From Quercus robur (taxonomy: Eukaryota > Streptophyta > Magnoliopsida > Fagales > Fagaceae): a DNA stretch of 64,000 bases. The stretch is taken from positions 76,521,834-76,585,833 of the forward strand of contig NC_065538.1 of assembly GCF_932294415.1 (NCBI RefSeq). The letters run 5' to 3'. Below the pieces are notes generated by a model. The model was not told the DNA's origin, made no database searches, and was given only the letters and a program-made list of their open reading frames with translations. Shown here piece by piece: positions 34,640 to 47,640 of the stretch; position 1 is the stretch's first letter, and the number at the start of each line of letters is the position of its first letter. The translations under genes and the position numbers were made by a program.

Positions 34640-35910
34640 AAAAATAATAATTTCCATGGTTTTTTTTTATTTTTTATTTTTTATAATTTCCATGGTTTTA
34701 ATAATACATTAGGGTGTTCAGGTTATTACTTATTAACAGGGATGTGCATCTAATCCACAAGTTGGAATCTTATTAATAGTCCTAACTATATATACAACTT
34801 TATTTACTGCTTAGTGGTTGATTTCTTCAATGGGTTTAAATATTAGTGGGTCTGTGGGTGTATATCTATCCTCCCCAAGTCCAACTTCACACTTTCATCC
34901 ATTTGTTCGTTTCTTTTATTATCCCAACTGGGTGATTGGATTCACAAAATCCATATGGTTTTTTTTTTCTCTTGAAAGATTCAATCATTTCTTTGGGCAT
35001 ACATTTTGAAGTTGTTAAAGTTTCTCTCTTATTCTCTCTCTTTGTTTGAATGCCAATTGTTGAAATAAAGATGATGTGTATGAAGCATTGCATTTTTCTT
35101 TCACATACCAAAGTCCAAATCTATAGTGGTCACTGGTCACATCCTTAGTTTCTCCAAATACCTGAACTCTTTTAAAGAAGATTATGGTTGAAAGAACCAT
35201 CCAATTCCTAGTATTTCACCTTCTCTCCATAGGCCTGTCCTACATGTTTTAAACCAATCCACGTACCATCCATACAGGGAGAGATTTAATCACAAGATAT
35301 GTCCATGCACTAAATAGAAACTAGAGCAGCATATTTAAGACATATCTTACTCTATTTCTGGCCGAGGGCACATCCAAAGCAGTTTAAGCTGCATATTGAA
35401 GTCTGTAACTTGAGTAGATGTTTCAATATCCCAAAAAACCAATATAATGAGAGGAGCTGGAACTTAGATTCACCGTAGATCTCCATAGGATAAAAAGAAC
35501 CAAACAATAAAAATCCTAGAGTATTAGAATTTATTTTACCTACTGGTAGATCCACATCCAAGCACTTTAGGCGCACAGTAACCATTATGTAATATGAATT
35601 TTGAGCCTAGATGTTCATGGGAACATAACATTGCATTACACGTCACAAAGGTGACACTTGATGACCCGAAGCTCTCAAAACATAACTGTATAGCTTGAAG
35701 GAGTTAAAGTAACCAACACATTAAATTGCTTGAAGAGTCAAAGAAAGAGAATCACAAAAGGTAAATATGAAGTTAAAAAATATGCCATAATTTTTCATGT
35801 TTCAGTTAGCCGCAATATGGAAACTTGAGAGCGGTGATCTGTATTTGATTGAAACCCAAAAAGAAATCTACCGCACAGCTCATTGGCCCTCTGGGGAACT
35901 CAGTATCTGT
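34640..35910. other. Duplicate junction and 3' flank of gene C
   Basis: About 34805-34862 matches 30937-30995 next to the ABCB fragment. At 34863 the match jumps to the sequence at 32023, so the ABCB fragment is absent here. 34863-35910 matches the gene B 3' flank. No gene seen. Confidence 0.6.
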
Positions 35911-37519
35911 TTATAAATTTCCTTTTGCTTCTTTAAGCCCCCCCTCCTCCCTCTGGATTGCAACATATTCATCACAACCAATGACAATCCTCTCCAAAAC
36001 TGATGCACTCTCAACAAAAATATTTACTGCATTCATCTCATTTTCATCTCGCGGAAATTCAGAAATTTTGATAGTCTTGAGGTGTGTCGCAAAACATGCA
36101 GGCACTGGATCCAATACCCAATCATAATTTTGATCATATGCGGGTAGGCAGACCACCTACATGGTTACCAAACAAAACAAAATTAGCTGCAGTGCCAATT
36201 CATAAGTGGTCAGGCACAGTAACAAAAGTTGCAGTTCAAACAAAGTTACCATTTGAAACTCAAGAAAGTCAAGACAAGGAGAGTTCTGGAGTATGGTCTG
36301 TACTGCTCCACAAGTAAACAAGGTTTCCAGACTTTCCAAGCTGAGTCTCGTCAATTTGTAAAATACAGGCAGATGGGCAAATAACTCTTCTGCATGATTA
36401 AGAACCTATGATAATAGAAAACATCACAAGAAGTTTCAAGAGACCCCCTTAAGAAGTGAATTGATAATAGAAATGGCTGCTACAAAGGGACACATTTATT
36501 CATGTGATTAGCAGTTGGGAACATACCTGAACAGTACCATCATATATTGCTAGCTTTTCCACACTACTGAGCCCACTAAGAAGCTTAAATACACGATGAG
36601 CATCTTGGTAACAATCAACTTCGTTTCTTTCGAAGGCTTCAATAGATGCATCAACTATTGAGGATGAGTTGTAGAAGCAATAATCATTTATGAGTTCACC
36701 ATCAAAAGCAAACCATTCCAAACTAGTTCCCAAAATCACAACTAGACAACCATTTGAATCATTCTCATCTGCATCAGCATTCAGGTCATCTTTATCATCA
36801 TTTTCACCATATTTTTTATTGAATAAGTATCTATCACTTATGAACAACCTTCGAAGCATTGGAGAAGAGATACAAACAGCCTTGACATATTTCCAAATGC
36901 AATCAATTATAAATAAGTCCTCCAGGATTGGGCAACCCGTAAAGAGCTGTTGTGTTGAATGATCATCAGAAAATATAACTTTCTCAAGAGTCAATTTCTT
37001 CAGACAAGAAAAACTAATACTTGAAGGGAGCTTGAGAGAGTGGAACATGTGAAGTATCAATACTTCTAATGATTCACAAGTAAATAAGCAAGGTGGCAAT
37101 GCTAACGGTTCTTGAAAGTTTCTAAGATACAGATCTAACACTTGAACCTTATGCTTCACAACAGAACGCATCCAACCATTGATGCAAGATGTATCATATT
37201 GCACATTACATGACAAAGAGAATCTTTTTATGTTTGAGGGACCATGAAGTGCAAGCACTCTTTCCACAAATTTCATGAACATCATCCTCCTATCCGGTGC
37301 CCCTTCATTAAAATCAATTTTGGGGATGGATGTCCATAGGTATTTCCATCTTTTTGATAATATGCTCGTTCTAACAGCTTCTTTGGTTGAAAGGTATGAC
37401 AAAATGTGCTGAAGAATTGGGTCTGGTAAATTGTTGATTCCCTTTCTGCTCTTATTAGCATTCTGTTTCTTTCTGAACTTTTTTTTCTTGGCCTTGTCTA
37501 AAGGAAAACTTACATCCAT
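35911..37519 (-). CDS. F-box/LRR/FBD protein, gene C, C-terminus truncated by frameshift
   Basis: Predicted SCF substrate adaptor. Exons are 36527-37519, 36250-36405 and 35911-36156, in phase, for 464 residues. The F-box is at about 28-70 (INNLPDPILQHILSYLSTKE) and the leucine-rich region is as in gene B. The FBD segment is intact to SASVLERIVIGCDEY. Then the G-run near 35940 shifts the frame relative to gene B, so the protein ends LKEAKGNL instead of QILLFPRGS and the last 30-35 residues. A second small deletion in the same lost tail fits relaxed selection there. The protein may still work, since the F-box and leucine-rich parts are open. The 5'-UTR intron is about 37536-38245, and MDVS is chosen as the start for the same reason as in gene B. 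Confidence 0.9.
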
Positions 37520-37535
37520 AATATTGATGATTCTC

Positions 37536-38312
37536 CTACGACACATAACCCATTGTCAAATAAGTCTCTAGCTATCATAACAGCACCTTTTGGCTTTTGA
37601 CATTCTGCAAAGAGTTCTAGAGAAAAAAAAGCCTCTGGGTATGCTATCAAAGTATGCATTCGCAAAATAATTTTCAGGAACTTTTTGTGAAAATACCGTA
37701 AAGGATTTACAACAACCAATCCTTATTCCCAAAAGCCAAGAGCCTTGTAGCCCAATGGCATCGCCTGCTCTCCTTTATGGGTTCTAAGTCCCTTTCCTCC
37801 ATTGTTATAATGATCAAATCATCAAAAATAAATAAAATTACTCCCAAAATTTTGGGGTAGGCTATAGATGTATAATGAATTATTTTCCACCATTCTATTC
37901 TAAATCCAATCCTCTAACACATTGAAGCTTTTATTAAAAGAATAATAATTATAATAACAAATGGAAAACTAATATTGGAAATTTTCAACATTCTAAATCC
38001 AACCCAACCTTTGTTTTTCATTTCTAATATTTTCTGTGCTTCTCTTTTCTCAGAACAGATGGAAGAAAAGCTAAAGCAAACCTAAAATACTAATACCCAT
38101 AAAAGTTTTCAAGCCCCAAACTTTCTAAGCAAAGTGAGAAAATTTCACTCAACATTACCATCAAAACTAAGTTCAGAGACCCACGAAGCAATTCTTATTC
38201 ATTTGCGGACAACAAATACAATAAAATAAAAATAGAAGAACTGACCTGAAAGCACTCTTATTTATGGTCTGAATGTTAACCCATTCCCTGAAAGAAAAAA
38301 ATGAGTCACAAA
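37536..38312. other. 5'-UTR intron and leader exon of gene C
   Basis: Intron 37536-38245 has the acceptor CGTAG|GAGA and donor CAG|GTCAGT. The leader exon begins at 38246. The same stretch occurs upstream of the pseudogene at 51745 (about 52043-52850). Confidence 0.6.
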
Positions 38313-38462
38313 GGGCCCGTTTGGTACATGTGTTTAAAAACTGAAAATTGTTGTTTAAAAACTTTTGTGGAAATACGTGTGGGTGAAAAAGTGTATGAAA
38401 ATACGTGAAACGTTGTTTAAAAACTGAAAATTGTTGTTTAGAAACACTCACCAAACACCCCC
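38313..38462. mobile_element. 150-base MITE in the gene C leader, with empty site in the sister copy
   Basis: The ends are GGGCCCGTTTGGTACATGTG and, inverted, GGGGGTGTTTGGTGAGTGTT. The paralogous stretch at about 52856-52870 reads straight through (GAGTCACAAAATGTTGG) without the insert. Comparing A counts gives a 3-base AAA target duplication, with homopolymer ambiguity. It sits where the gene C leader or promoter should be. Confidence 0.85.
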
Positions 38463-39228
38463 AAAATGTTGGTTTTGGACTGGGTTTTCACTTTTCACTC
38501 TACCCAAGTTGGAGTATCTTTCACAGACCTCTGCGGTACTGGTATGCTTTGAAGTATGGGAGCAAATATACATGAAAATTTTCATATATATATTTTATCA
38601 AACCTTTTTTTTTTTTTTTTTTGCTCAAACATGGTTTAGTGAAATTTACCCGATTTATTAATACTTAATAGCATTCTAATCTCAAAATTTTATGGTATTT
38701 TTTATTTTTATTTTTTGAGAAACAAATTTTATGGTATTTTAGTTTAAGAAATTACTTTATTTATTTTATATTATATACTTAAAAATTAAAATAATCCAGC
38801 TTAGATTATCTATTTTACACTACATTTCATTAAAATATAAATTTTTTTTATTTATTTTCTTTCTTTCTTCATACAAAATACATAAAATAAATAGTGTTAA
38901 TGCAAATATACACAATACAATGTAATAATCATATATTTTTGCACAACTTTACATTGCTTAATACAAGTGAATTTTGGGTGTAATTAGCTAAAATACAGTA
39001 TATTTTTTTTTAATATACAAGCACTTACACGAGAATACTCTAATATGGTATCGAGATTGATATATCATTACTAGAACATTATAAGGCAACTATGAATTGT
39101 TCTTTTAAATTGTTTTGAAACACAAAAAGGTGTTATGGTATTAAATAAATAAAAAATAAAGGTGTTACAAGTTCAGTGCATTTTAGGTAGTGTGCCCACA
39201 CATGCATACAACGGGTTTTTCCACACAC

Positions 39229-39230
<2 letters not shown>
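38463..39230. other. Upstream region of gene C
   Basis: AT-rich, no gene. It matches about 52870-53500 upstream of the 51.7 kb pseudogene, with small differences. Confidence 0.5.
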
Positions 39231-39265
<35 letters not shown>

Positions 39266-39310
39266 TTGGTATTTTGTTTCAAGTTACGACATCAACCACA
39301 TTGTTACTAC

Positions 39311-39350
<40 letters not shown>

Positions 39351-39400
39351 TTGGTATTTTGTTTCAAGTTACGACATCAACCACATTGTTACTACTAAAT
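39231..39400. repeat. Tandem duplication of a TA-microsatellite unit
   Basis: A unit of about 84 bases, a TA run plus AAGTTGGTATTTTGTTTCAA and 35 further bases, is present twice in a row. The paralogous site at about 53500-53540 has one unit without the TA run. Confidence 0.85.
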
Positions 39401-39402
39401 TT

Positions 39403-40040
39403 AACAAAACTGTTGGTTAGTCCAACATGGAAATCAGATTGTTATTTAGTCATCATTCGCATAGGAATAGGATGCTCCAAGCCTACGTTTTGGCCCTTTT
39501 AAGATGTGAAAAATGGATAAAATTATCGGGTTTATTTCGTGGAATTCATATAGTTTCACCACAATGTTAGATTTTTTTTTTTTTTTTTGAATCCAAACTT
39601 CCATCACTTTAATGCCCCCGCATATGTTATAAGTTCACGTTACTGAACTCAGCATATTGTCTAAATTGGGAAATTGGTTTTTATGGAGTTCATGCAATCA
39701 TTTGATAGAGAAAAACAAATATCATCTACTATGAATAAAATGATAAATTTATATGAATTGAATAGTTTATGTACACTTACATGATTATTTAAATTTAAGG
39801 TACATTGCTAAGAGTCTTCTGATTGAACTAGCATATTATAGTGTTTCCTAAAGAGATGTCCAGGATTTAAATCACCCTCCCCTATTGTAACTATCGAATT
39901 ATCCAATAATAATAATAAGGAATGTCCTTATTTAATAAAATTTCATAAAACTAAATTTTAGTTCACATCCTTAATATTTGAGGTAATTTTTATTTGCTCC
40001 TTAGTTTTAAAATTTAGATTCATACCCCTAAAATAATTTA
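39403..40040 (+). repeat. Inverted-duplicate arm 1
   Basis: This stretch recurs in reverse complement at about 54196-54870. A recognisable point is GGATGCTCCAAGCCTACG near 39470, whose reverse complement lies near 54770-54790. The sequences on the right of both arms (from about 40150 and 54955) are in direct orientation, so only this segment was inverted. Confidence 0.85.
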
Positions 40041-43000
40041 CCAATTAAAACTACCCCTACTGTCCATGTGCGTTGATGACTAATCTCCACCCCACCCCAT
40101 TTTCCTTACCTCTCTCTTTTCACACCAACCAAACAACTAAAAATCTCATTTTCCTCTCCCATTTTCATCCTCTATTTTCCATTCTTTCCCTTTTCACCCA
40201 AGAAGGTGAATATTTTTTTTTATCTAAATTGTGTATTTTTTTTTTTCTCATAACAAAATTAGAACATTCTACCAAAAGAAAAAATAAGGGAAAATGGGAA
40301 ATTAGATATAAAAAGATATTTTAAAAAGTGTTAAATATTTTGTTTATGGACAAAGTTTGGAGCCTTGAGCTCCAACCTCCATAAGAAGATGACAATTGTC
40401 CTTATCATAAACAATGCACATGACTATTTAACCCAACCAACCAAGAGAGTCATATGTATTGTGCATAACATGACTTATATCATTTTCCTATTGGTGGTCA
40501 AAACTCAAGGCTTCAACATGTTTAAAGAAATATAAAAATATATATAGTTATAGTTATAGTTATAGTTATTTATTTATTCATTTATTGACATGGACAAAAT
40601 AACATAATATTTAAGAAATAGCTTACCAAAAGATATGGATACGAGGGGCTTCTTCCAAACGTTCACTAATGTTAGGAGTACGGATCAAAACATTAATACT
40701 TTAGGGAATAAAATCAAAATTACTTTAAATTTAATGACGTAATCTACAATGTCACCATTTCCTAATTAATATTGTTGTTTTTGGATAAGTACAATAAGAT
40801 TTCAACCTAATTAATATTACTCTTTAGTGAATGCAAACTCTAACAATTTTTTTTTTTTTTTTTTTTTGGGGAAAGTTTACTCAAATATAGATTTTCTTTT
40901 TTAAAAAAAATTATCCATAATTGATTAAAAGTAATGATTAATTAATTTTCTTTAAAAAAAAAATCCATAATTAATTAAAAGTAATGATTAATTAATTTCA
41001 TCACATTTAAGATTATAATTACATTTTTTTCAAAAAAAATTAACAATCTAACATGATTTTATACTAACTAATAAGCAACTTAACAAAACCTTTCAATTCT
41101 TAAACTAATATTTTTTTTATGAGAATTTCTTAAACTAATATGATATTGAATTAAAACTTTCTAAGAGTGATATCATAACTAAAATTATGTGTTTAAGACA
41201 TTAAATATATAATACACTTTTACTTTGTTAGCCAGCACTAAATCATGATCAACAAAGTACTCTTAAGAAAGAGATACATTAGGGTGAGGCTAGATAATCT
41301 TTGAGCTTGGAAAATATTTTAAAGCTTTAAGACACGAAAGATTAGGCCTTCAAAAAAATCTACCCATGCACTATGGGTCAGCTTAATATTTTTTCATTTT
41401 TATAAATAGCGTAATAAATACCAACTAACTTGTTTCTATTTTTAAACATAATTTAAATGGGTTAGTAATACATTCATTAAGAATATTTGTTTAATATAAC
41501 TCTTAATCAAAAACATCATAAATATAAACATAAACATGAAAATAAATATGTTTTATTTGAACCCACAAATATATGTTATTGTTTATTCAAATAGAAGCAT
41601 AGGAAAATATGGAAACTTCAATGTCATCATTTGAATTTTATAAAGCATAGGCTACAAGCTCATCTGCTCATATCATGTGGCTCCTAAATTAGTGGACCAC
41701 TTTATGATACTATCAAGAATCACACTGAAAGATCACTTATTAGCATTTATATAACGCATAGGTGTAAAAAAAGGCAAATGGTCATAAGTTCAATATTAAT
41801 AATGATCATAGATTTAAGGTTGTTAGCTTTAATGTCCCTTGAAATTGGATCTAAAACTTCACTCTAGATTTCCTTACAAATTATTTGGGTTTTCTCCTTA
41901 TGATATTTATTATTTTGGTTCTCGAAATCAAACCGCCAGGGATATCAATAGAATAAGTATATACCATACAGTTGCAATAACAATAGAGTCCAAATGATCC
42001 AGAGTCTAAACAACATACCTACAAAATTAAAATCCCACAGTAATTGTCAAAAAAAGAAAAAATACAACAGTAATAAAATTGGTTTAGCTTATTCATAGAC
42101 GTACCCTTTATAACATGAACGTTAAATTTTGCAAGGAGAATCGTGTCATTGTATCAACAGATTATCCCCTCGCTTATCTTAAAGAGAGCTGCTTGAAGGA
42201 AGTACAGTTCAATTGAGATACTACAGTTTGAGATGGCAACCCCAGCAATTGATGAGTTCCTAGTTATTCTGCTTATAATGATTATGAAGTCATTCAGTTG
42301 TAGTGTCTTGGTAAGGCTGAAGTAATCATTGAGGAATAGTCCAGGGTGTATAATTTTATATTGTAATCTAAATAAAATATTACATTTCATAATGTCATTT
42401 AATTTTAGTTAAATAATTATATTTTACTTTGTATGTTTATTGTCATTCCTTGCTTATAATCATGTTATTTGGCCTATTTTTACATATACCCTTAAAAAAT
42501 AACTCTTGCATAACAGTGCCCCAACTTTTATTTGTTTGGTTAAACAAAGAAAGTCAAAGCGAAACCAAAATATAGGATAAACCAAGGAAGTCAATTTCAT
42601 ACCAAAGACTATTTCAATTTTGTTAGTGGAAGAAAGAATTTCAATATCAATTAATACCGATTTATCATTTTGGGGTCACTGCTATTTATATACTTCCAAA
42701 CATATGTATATGTTTTTAATTATGTATTTATTTATTTTTAATTATGTTAATAGGGGTGAACTTTATAAATGTAGAATCCACCTCTATGTAAGAGAATGAT
42801 TACATATAAAGCTAGACAAACCATATACCATCTCCTATTTAAGTGGGCATGATATAAAAAAATTTAAAAAAAAAAAAAACACAATATGATAACAGAAATG
42901 GAACTTTGCAAGACTACATGTTTTTAACCACATTCAATCCACACATAGAGAAATTTAATCGCATGATATGTCCATGCACCCAATAGAAATTAGAACATCA

Positions 43001-43890
43001 TGTATAAGAAAAATCTTACTCCATTTCTAGCCATGGACACACCGAAAGAAGTTTAGGCTACATGTTATAACTTGAGTAGTTGTTTCAAAATCCCAAAAAC
43101 CAGAAGAATGAAAAGGTCTAGACTTGGTATTCACTATATATTTTCCTAGGGTAAAAAGAACTAAAAAATAAATATTTTGTATATATAGGTATATACAAAC
43201 TTGGTTGTAATATATGTAAGTAAGTTTACTTTGAAAAATAAAAGTGACAAACAAGTTTTGAAAATTAAGGTTTTTTTGTGAGTCACTTGAGTGAGCCTTA
43301 TGTGGTTTATTGTTGACAAAATACTGGTTAACCAAGAAATCACTTTTTATGGTGCCGATCGGTGAGTAAATAAGCTTGCGTGAGCAAAGTCGAGCAAGGA
43401 AAGTTATTGAAACCTAGTTTGGTCAAGCATCATTAAAGCGTGCTTCAGAAGCGCTTAAGGCATGCTTAAGCTAACCCTAGGTAGAAAGTTATTTTTTAAA
43501 GTTTGTAGGAGACGAGTTTTTCTTGTCTCAAGTCGCTAGCAAAGGCCTTAAAATGATTGTTGAGGCTTGAACCAACCAGGTTGACTCTCCAACTATGCCT
43601 TTTGAAGGACCATGCCCCCATTGTTTATAAATAATACTTCCAAACTATTTTTTTTACCAAACTTTTCCACCAATTACAAATAAATTCACAAAAGTTCTTT
43701 TAGGTTGCTACTTATAGTATTCTTGGCTTAGTTGTATCCTATGGACAAATTTGCAATAACCCTTTAGTGGCACTAAAAGCGGGGGCAAATATTTTCTAAG
43801 GGCAACGTTGATTTGTGCCTTTAAGCCATTTGTCCAATGTTTGTTTCATTGTTAACCATTTGAGTTCCAACACTCAAGTGCTAGCTAGCA
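40041..43890. repeat. Inter-unit duplicated block, copy 2
   Basis: Direct copy of about 54955-59030. No convincing gene. A 78-codon minus frame at 42154-42390 is partly retained near 57360-57540 but disrupted there. A short GTTATA tandem lies near 40540-40570. From about 41330 it also matches 23330-25500. Confidence 0.7.
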
Positions 43891-44187
43891 TTTATTCCAC
43901 CTTTTGGTAGATCCACATCCAAGCACTTTTTAAGCTCTACTACAACCATGTAATATGAATTTTGAGCCTAGATGTTCATTGGAATGAACGTCGCATTGCG
44001 GGTCACAAGGGTGACAGTGACACCTGAAGATCTCAAAACATATACTGTACAGCATAACCTAGTTAGAGCAACCTACACATCAAATTGCTTACTTGAGTCA
44101 AAGAAAGAACCACAAAATTTGGTAAGATTACATAGGCAAAAGGTTAATAAAGAAGTTTAAAAATACGGCATAATTTTAATGCGTCAG

Positions 44188-45881
44188 TTAGCCACTATAA
44201 CGTGGAGCCTTAGAAATACCCAAAAGGAAATGTACTGTACAGCTCCTTGACCCTCTGGGGAACAGCAGTATCTGTTCAAAAATTTCCTTTTGCTTCTTCT
44301 TTAAGTCCCCATGGGAATCGAAATAAAATTCATCACAGATAATGACAATCCTCTTCAAAACTGACGCACTTCCAAGTAAAATCTTTACTGCATGCATCTC
44401 TTTTTCATCTCCACAAAAGCCAAAAATTTCGATAGTCTCGAGGTTTGTCACGAAACATGAAGGCACTGGGTTCATTATCAAATCATGATTTCCACAATAT
44501 GTGGGTAGGCAGACCTGCTACATGGTTACCAAACAACACAAAATTAGCTGCAATGTTGATTCAATAGTGGTCAGGCATTATGATACAAGTTGCAGTTCAA
44601 ATAACGCTACCGTCCCAAAACTAAGATAGTTAAGACATGGAGAGTTCCGGATTATGGTCAGCAGTGCCTCAAGATCAAATTCTATTGGAAACCCACTTTC
44701 GAAATTGAGATGGGTCAATTTATAAAATACAGGCTGATGGGCAAATAACTCTTTTGCATAACTGAGAACCTATGATAACAGAAAACATCACAACCAAAAA
44801 GTTTCTGGTGAGCCTCATAATAAGCGAACAGATAAAAGGAATGGCTGCTACAAAGGGATACATTCATTCATGTAATGAGCAGTTGGAAACATACCTCAAG
44901 AGCACCAACATCTAGTGTCAGCTTTTCCACATTACCAAGCCCGCTAAGAAGCTTAAATACACGATGAGCATCTAGGAAATCATATTCTGCGTCTCTTTTG
45001 AAGAATTGAATAGACGCATCTACTATTGAGGATGGGTTGTAGAAGCAATAATCATTTATGAGTTGACCATCAAAAGAAAAGGATTTCAAACTAGTTCCAA
45101 AAATCACAACTTGACAACCATTGAAATCATTCTGATCATCTGCCTCAGCATTCAGGTCATCTTTATCATCATTTTCATCATCTAATAGGTATTTATCAGT
45201 TATGAAAAACCTTTGAAGCATAGGAGAAGAGATACAAACAGCCTTGACATTTTTCCAAATGCAGTCAATTATAGATAAGTCCTCCAGGATTGGGCAACCC
45301 GTAAAGAGCTGTTGTGTTGAATGATCATCGGAAAATATAACTTTCTCAAGAGCCAAAAACTTGAGACGAGAAAAACTAATGCTTGAAGGGAGCTTGAGAG
45401 AGTGGAACATGTGAAGTGTCAATACTTCTAATGATTCACAAGTAAATAAGCATGGTGGCAATGCTAACAATTCCTGAAAGTTACGAAGATACAGCTTTAA
45501 CACTTGAACCTTATGCATCACGACAGAACAAATCCACGCGTTAATGTGAGATGTATCATATTGCACATTACATGACAGAGAGAATTTTTTTATATCTGAA
45601 GGATCATGAAGCGCAAGCACTCTTTCCACAATTTTCATGAACATCATCCTCCTATCCAGTGCCCCTTCATTAAAATCAAGTTTGGGGATGGATGTCCATA
45701 GGTATTTCCATCTTTTTGATAATATGCTTGTTCTAACAGCTTCTTTGGTTGAAAGGTATGACAAAATGTGCTGAATAATTGGGTCAGGTAAATCGTCAAT
45801 TCGCTTTCTTCTCTTCTTAGCATTCTGTTTCTTTCTGAACTTTCGGTTCTTGCCACTGTTTAATGGAAAGCTTACATCCAT
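44188..45881 (-). CDS. F-box/LRR/FBD protein, gene D
   Basis: Predicted SCF substrate adaptor of about 490 residues. Exons are 44895-45881, 44611-44769 and 44188-44517, all in phase. The exon 3 acceptor is a TAGCAG pair, so one Gln may be included or skipped (alternative exon start 44514). The F-box is at about residues 28-70 (IDDLPDPIIQHILSYLS). Leucine-rich segments and a full FBD follow (CFVTNLETIEIFGF, HAVKILLGSASVLKRIVI, QILLFPRGS), with a different tail from gene B, ending APRYSG. The 5'-UTR intron is about 45898-46431, with acceptor TAG|GAAAAT just before MDVS. Gene E is its near-identical duplicate; no breaks seen here. Confidence 0.94.
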
Positions 45882-45897
45882 AATTTTGCAGATTTTC

Positions 45898-47202
45898 CTA
45901 CACCACATAACCGTCTGATTTGTCTTTAAATTTCACAGCAGCAACTTTTGACAGTCTGAAAAGAGTTTTAAAGTAGAATAGGCTGCTGGATATGCCATAA
46001 AAATATAGATTCCTCAAACAATTTTTAGAGACTCCTTGTAAATCCCTCTAAATCACAATGAAAAATTTTAAAATGGGAAAAACTAGCATTGGAAAATTTT
46101 CAACATTCTTCATCCTACCCAACTTTATTTATTTATTTATCTTCTTCCCTCTGCTTCTCTTTTCCCACAACAAATGGATGAAAAGAAAAAGCAAACCTCA
46201 ATTCTCATTTCTCACGCCCAACGCATTTACAGATTATCATGAATACCCACAAAGGTTTTCAACACCTAAACTTTCTAAGCAAAGTGAGAGAACAAATCCT
46301 TCAAAATAGCTCAATAAAAGCCACCATTACCATCAAAACTAAGCTCAAAGCCACAAATTTTAGCAATTTTTATTCATTTGATGCCAAAAAAAAAAAGCAT
46401 TATAAAATGAAATTATAGCATAGAAACTGACCTGAAAGAGCACTCTTATTCCTCGTCTGAATGTAACCCAATTCCTGAAAGTTCAAAGAAAGTTCGAAAT
46501 CACGATTCTTGGTTTGGGATTTCACTTTTTTAGTGGCACCCAAGTTATGGAGTAATCTTCCACAGAGCTCTGTTTGGAAACTCAATTCCATAAAAATCAG
46601 AACTTTATTTCCTGTAGAGCTTTGAAGTGTGGGAACAAATATACAAGAAAGCCATTTGTTTTCCCGCATTTTTAATTTTTAGGGCTATTCTACTGAGTTC
46701 TGACTTATCATTTTTTATTCTTTGAATTTTTTTGAATCGGAAATCAGAAAAGGCCTATAGGAACAGGGTTATGCGACGTTATCTCACAAAGGATCCGTTT
46801 GTTTAAAGGCTTGTAAAAATAGCATGATAGAAAATTGTGAGGGGATGAAAAATTGAGATAATAAAAAATATTTTTATTTTCCTCATTTTTCTTTGATTAG
46901 AAGTGGAAAAATTGAGGGATAGAAAAATGAGTTTATATAAATTTATCCTTATTAAAAAAATGATGCCCAATTAAAACTCAAAAATTGATAAACAACCAAA
47001 AAAATCAACCACCTAAATTTATTAAAAAATAAAATTCATGTCCATAAAAAAATCACATCTAAACAAAAAAAAGAGAGGCAGGCAACGCCTGCCTAGTAAA
47101 TCAATAGTAAAAAGAAGAAAAAAAAGAGGCAAGCAACGCCTACTCTGCAAATAAAAAAAAGTGTGAAGAAAAGCAACTTGGGTGAAGGCACAATTGTACT
47201 AG
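45898..47202. other. 5'-UTR intron, leader exon and upstream of gene D
   Basis: Leader exon from 46432 with the conserved donor. Past about 46790 the sequence is one arm of a widespread transposon-like repeat (GGATAGAAAA-type motifs) with its partner near 47435-47620. No gene seen. Confidence 0.5.
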
Positions 47203-47410
47203 AGTCTGTTTGGATACTGCTTATTTTGTTAAAAATTGAAAACTGAAAACAATAAAAAAATAATTAAAAAGTTACTGTTCACTCTGCGATTACTGTTCAT
47301 ATGCCTTGGTGCACTGTTCATGGGACATGAACAGTGCACCAGGCTCTGGTCCAAAAAAAAATCTGAAAACGCAAAAAACGCCAGACGCAGGGAGTATCCA
47401 AACGCATACT
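47203..47410. mobile_element. Small inverted-repeat element with a near-perfect central palindrome
   Basis: The terminal inverted repeats share TTTGGATACT. Inside, 47307-47322 and 47326-47341 are perfect 16-base inverted arms around a 3-base loop, containing CACTGTTCATG. Similar CTGTTCAT-bearing remnants lie at 51195-51290. The family is likely hAT-like, but no clear target-site duplication was found. Confidence 0.6.
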
Positions 47411-47640
47411 TAGGCATTTTCGTCTATAAATAATGTCCAATTTCTCTCCATTTTGGAGAGAAAACTTTTTAGTGGGTTAGGGGAGAAAACACGTGAATTC
47501 CACCATTTATTTTCCTTCCTCCCCACCCCACCAAACACACTCCAAAAAAGTTTTTCTTCACATTTTCTCTCCAAAGTTTTCCATTTACCCTATTTCACCT
47601 CCAAACAAATATACCCTAGAACTACATAATTTTTTATATA

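Noticed and set aside
39162..39398. 78-codon frame rich in YIYI
   Set aside because: Translation of a TA microsatellite and its tandem duplicate.
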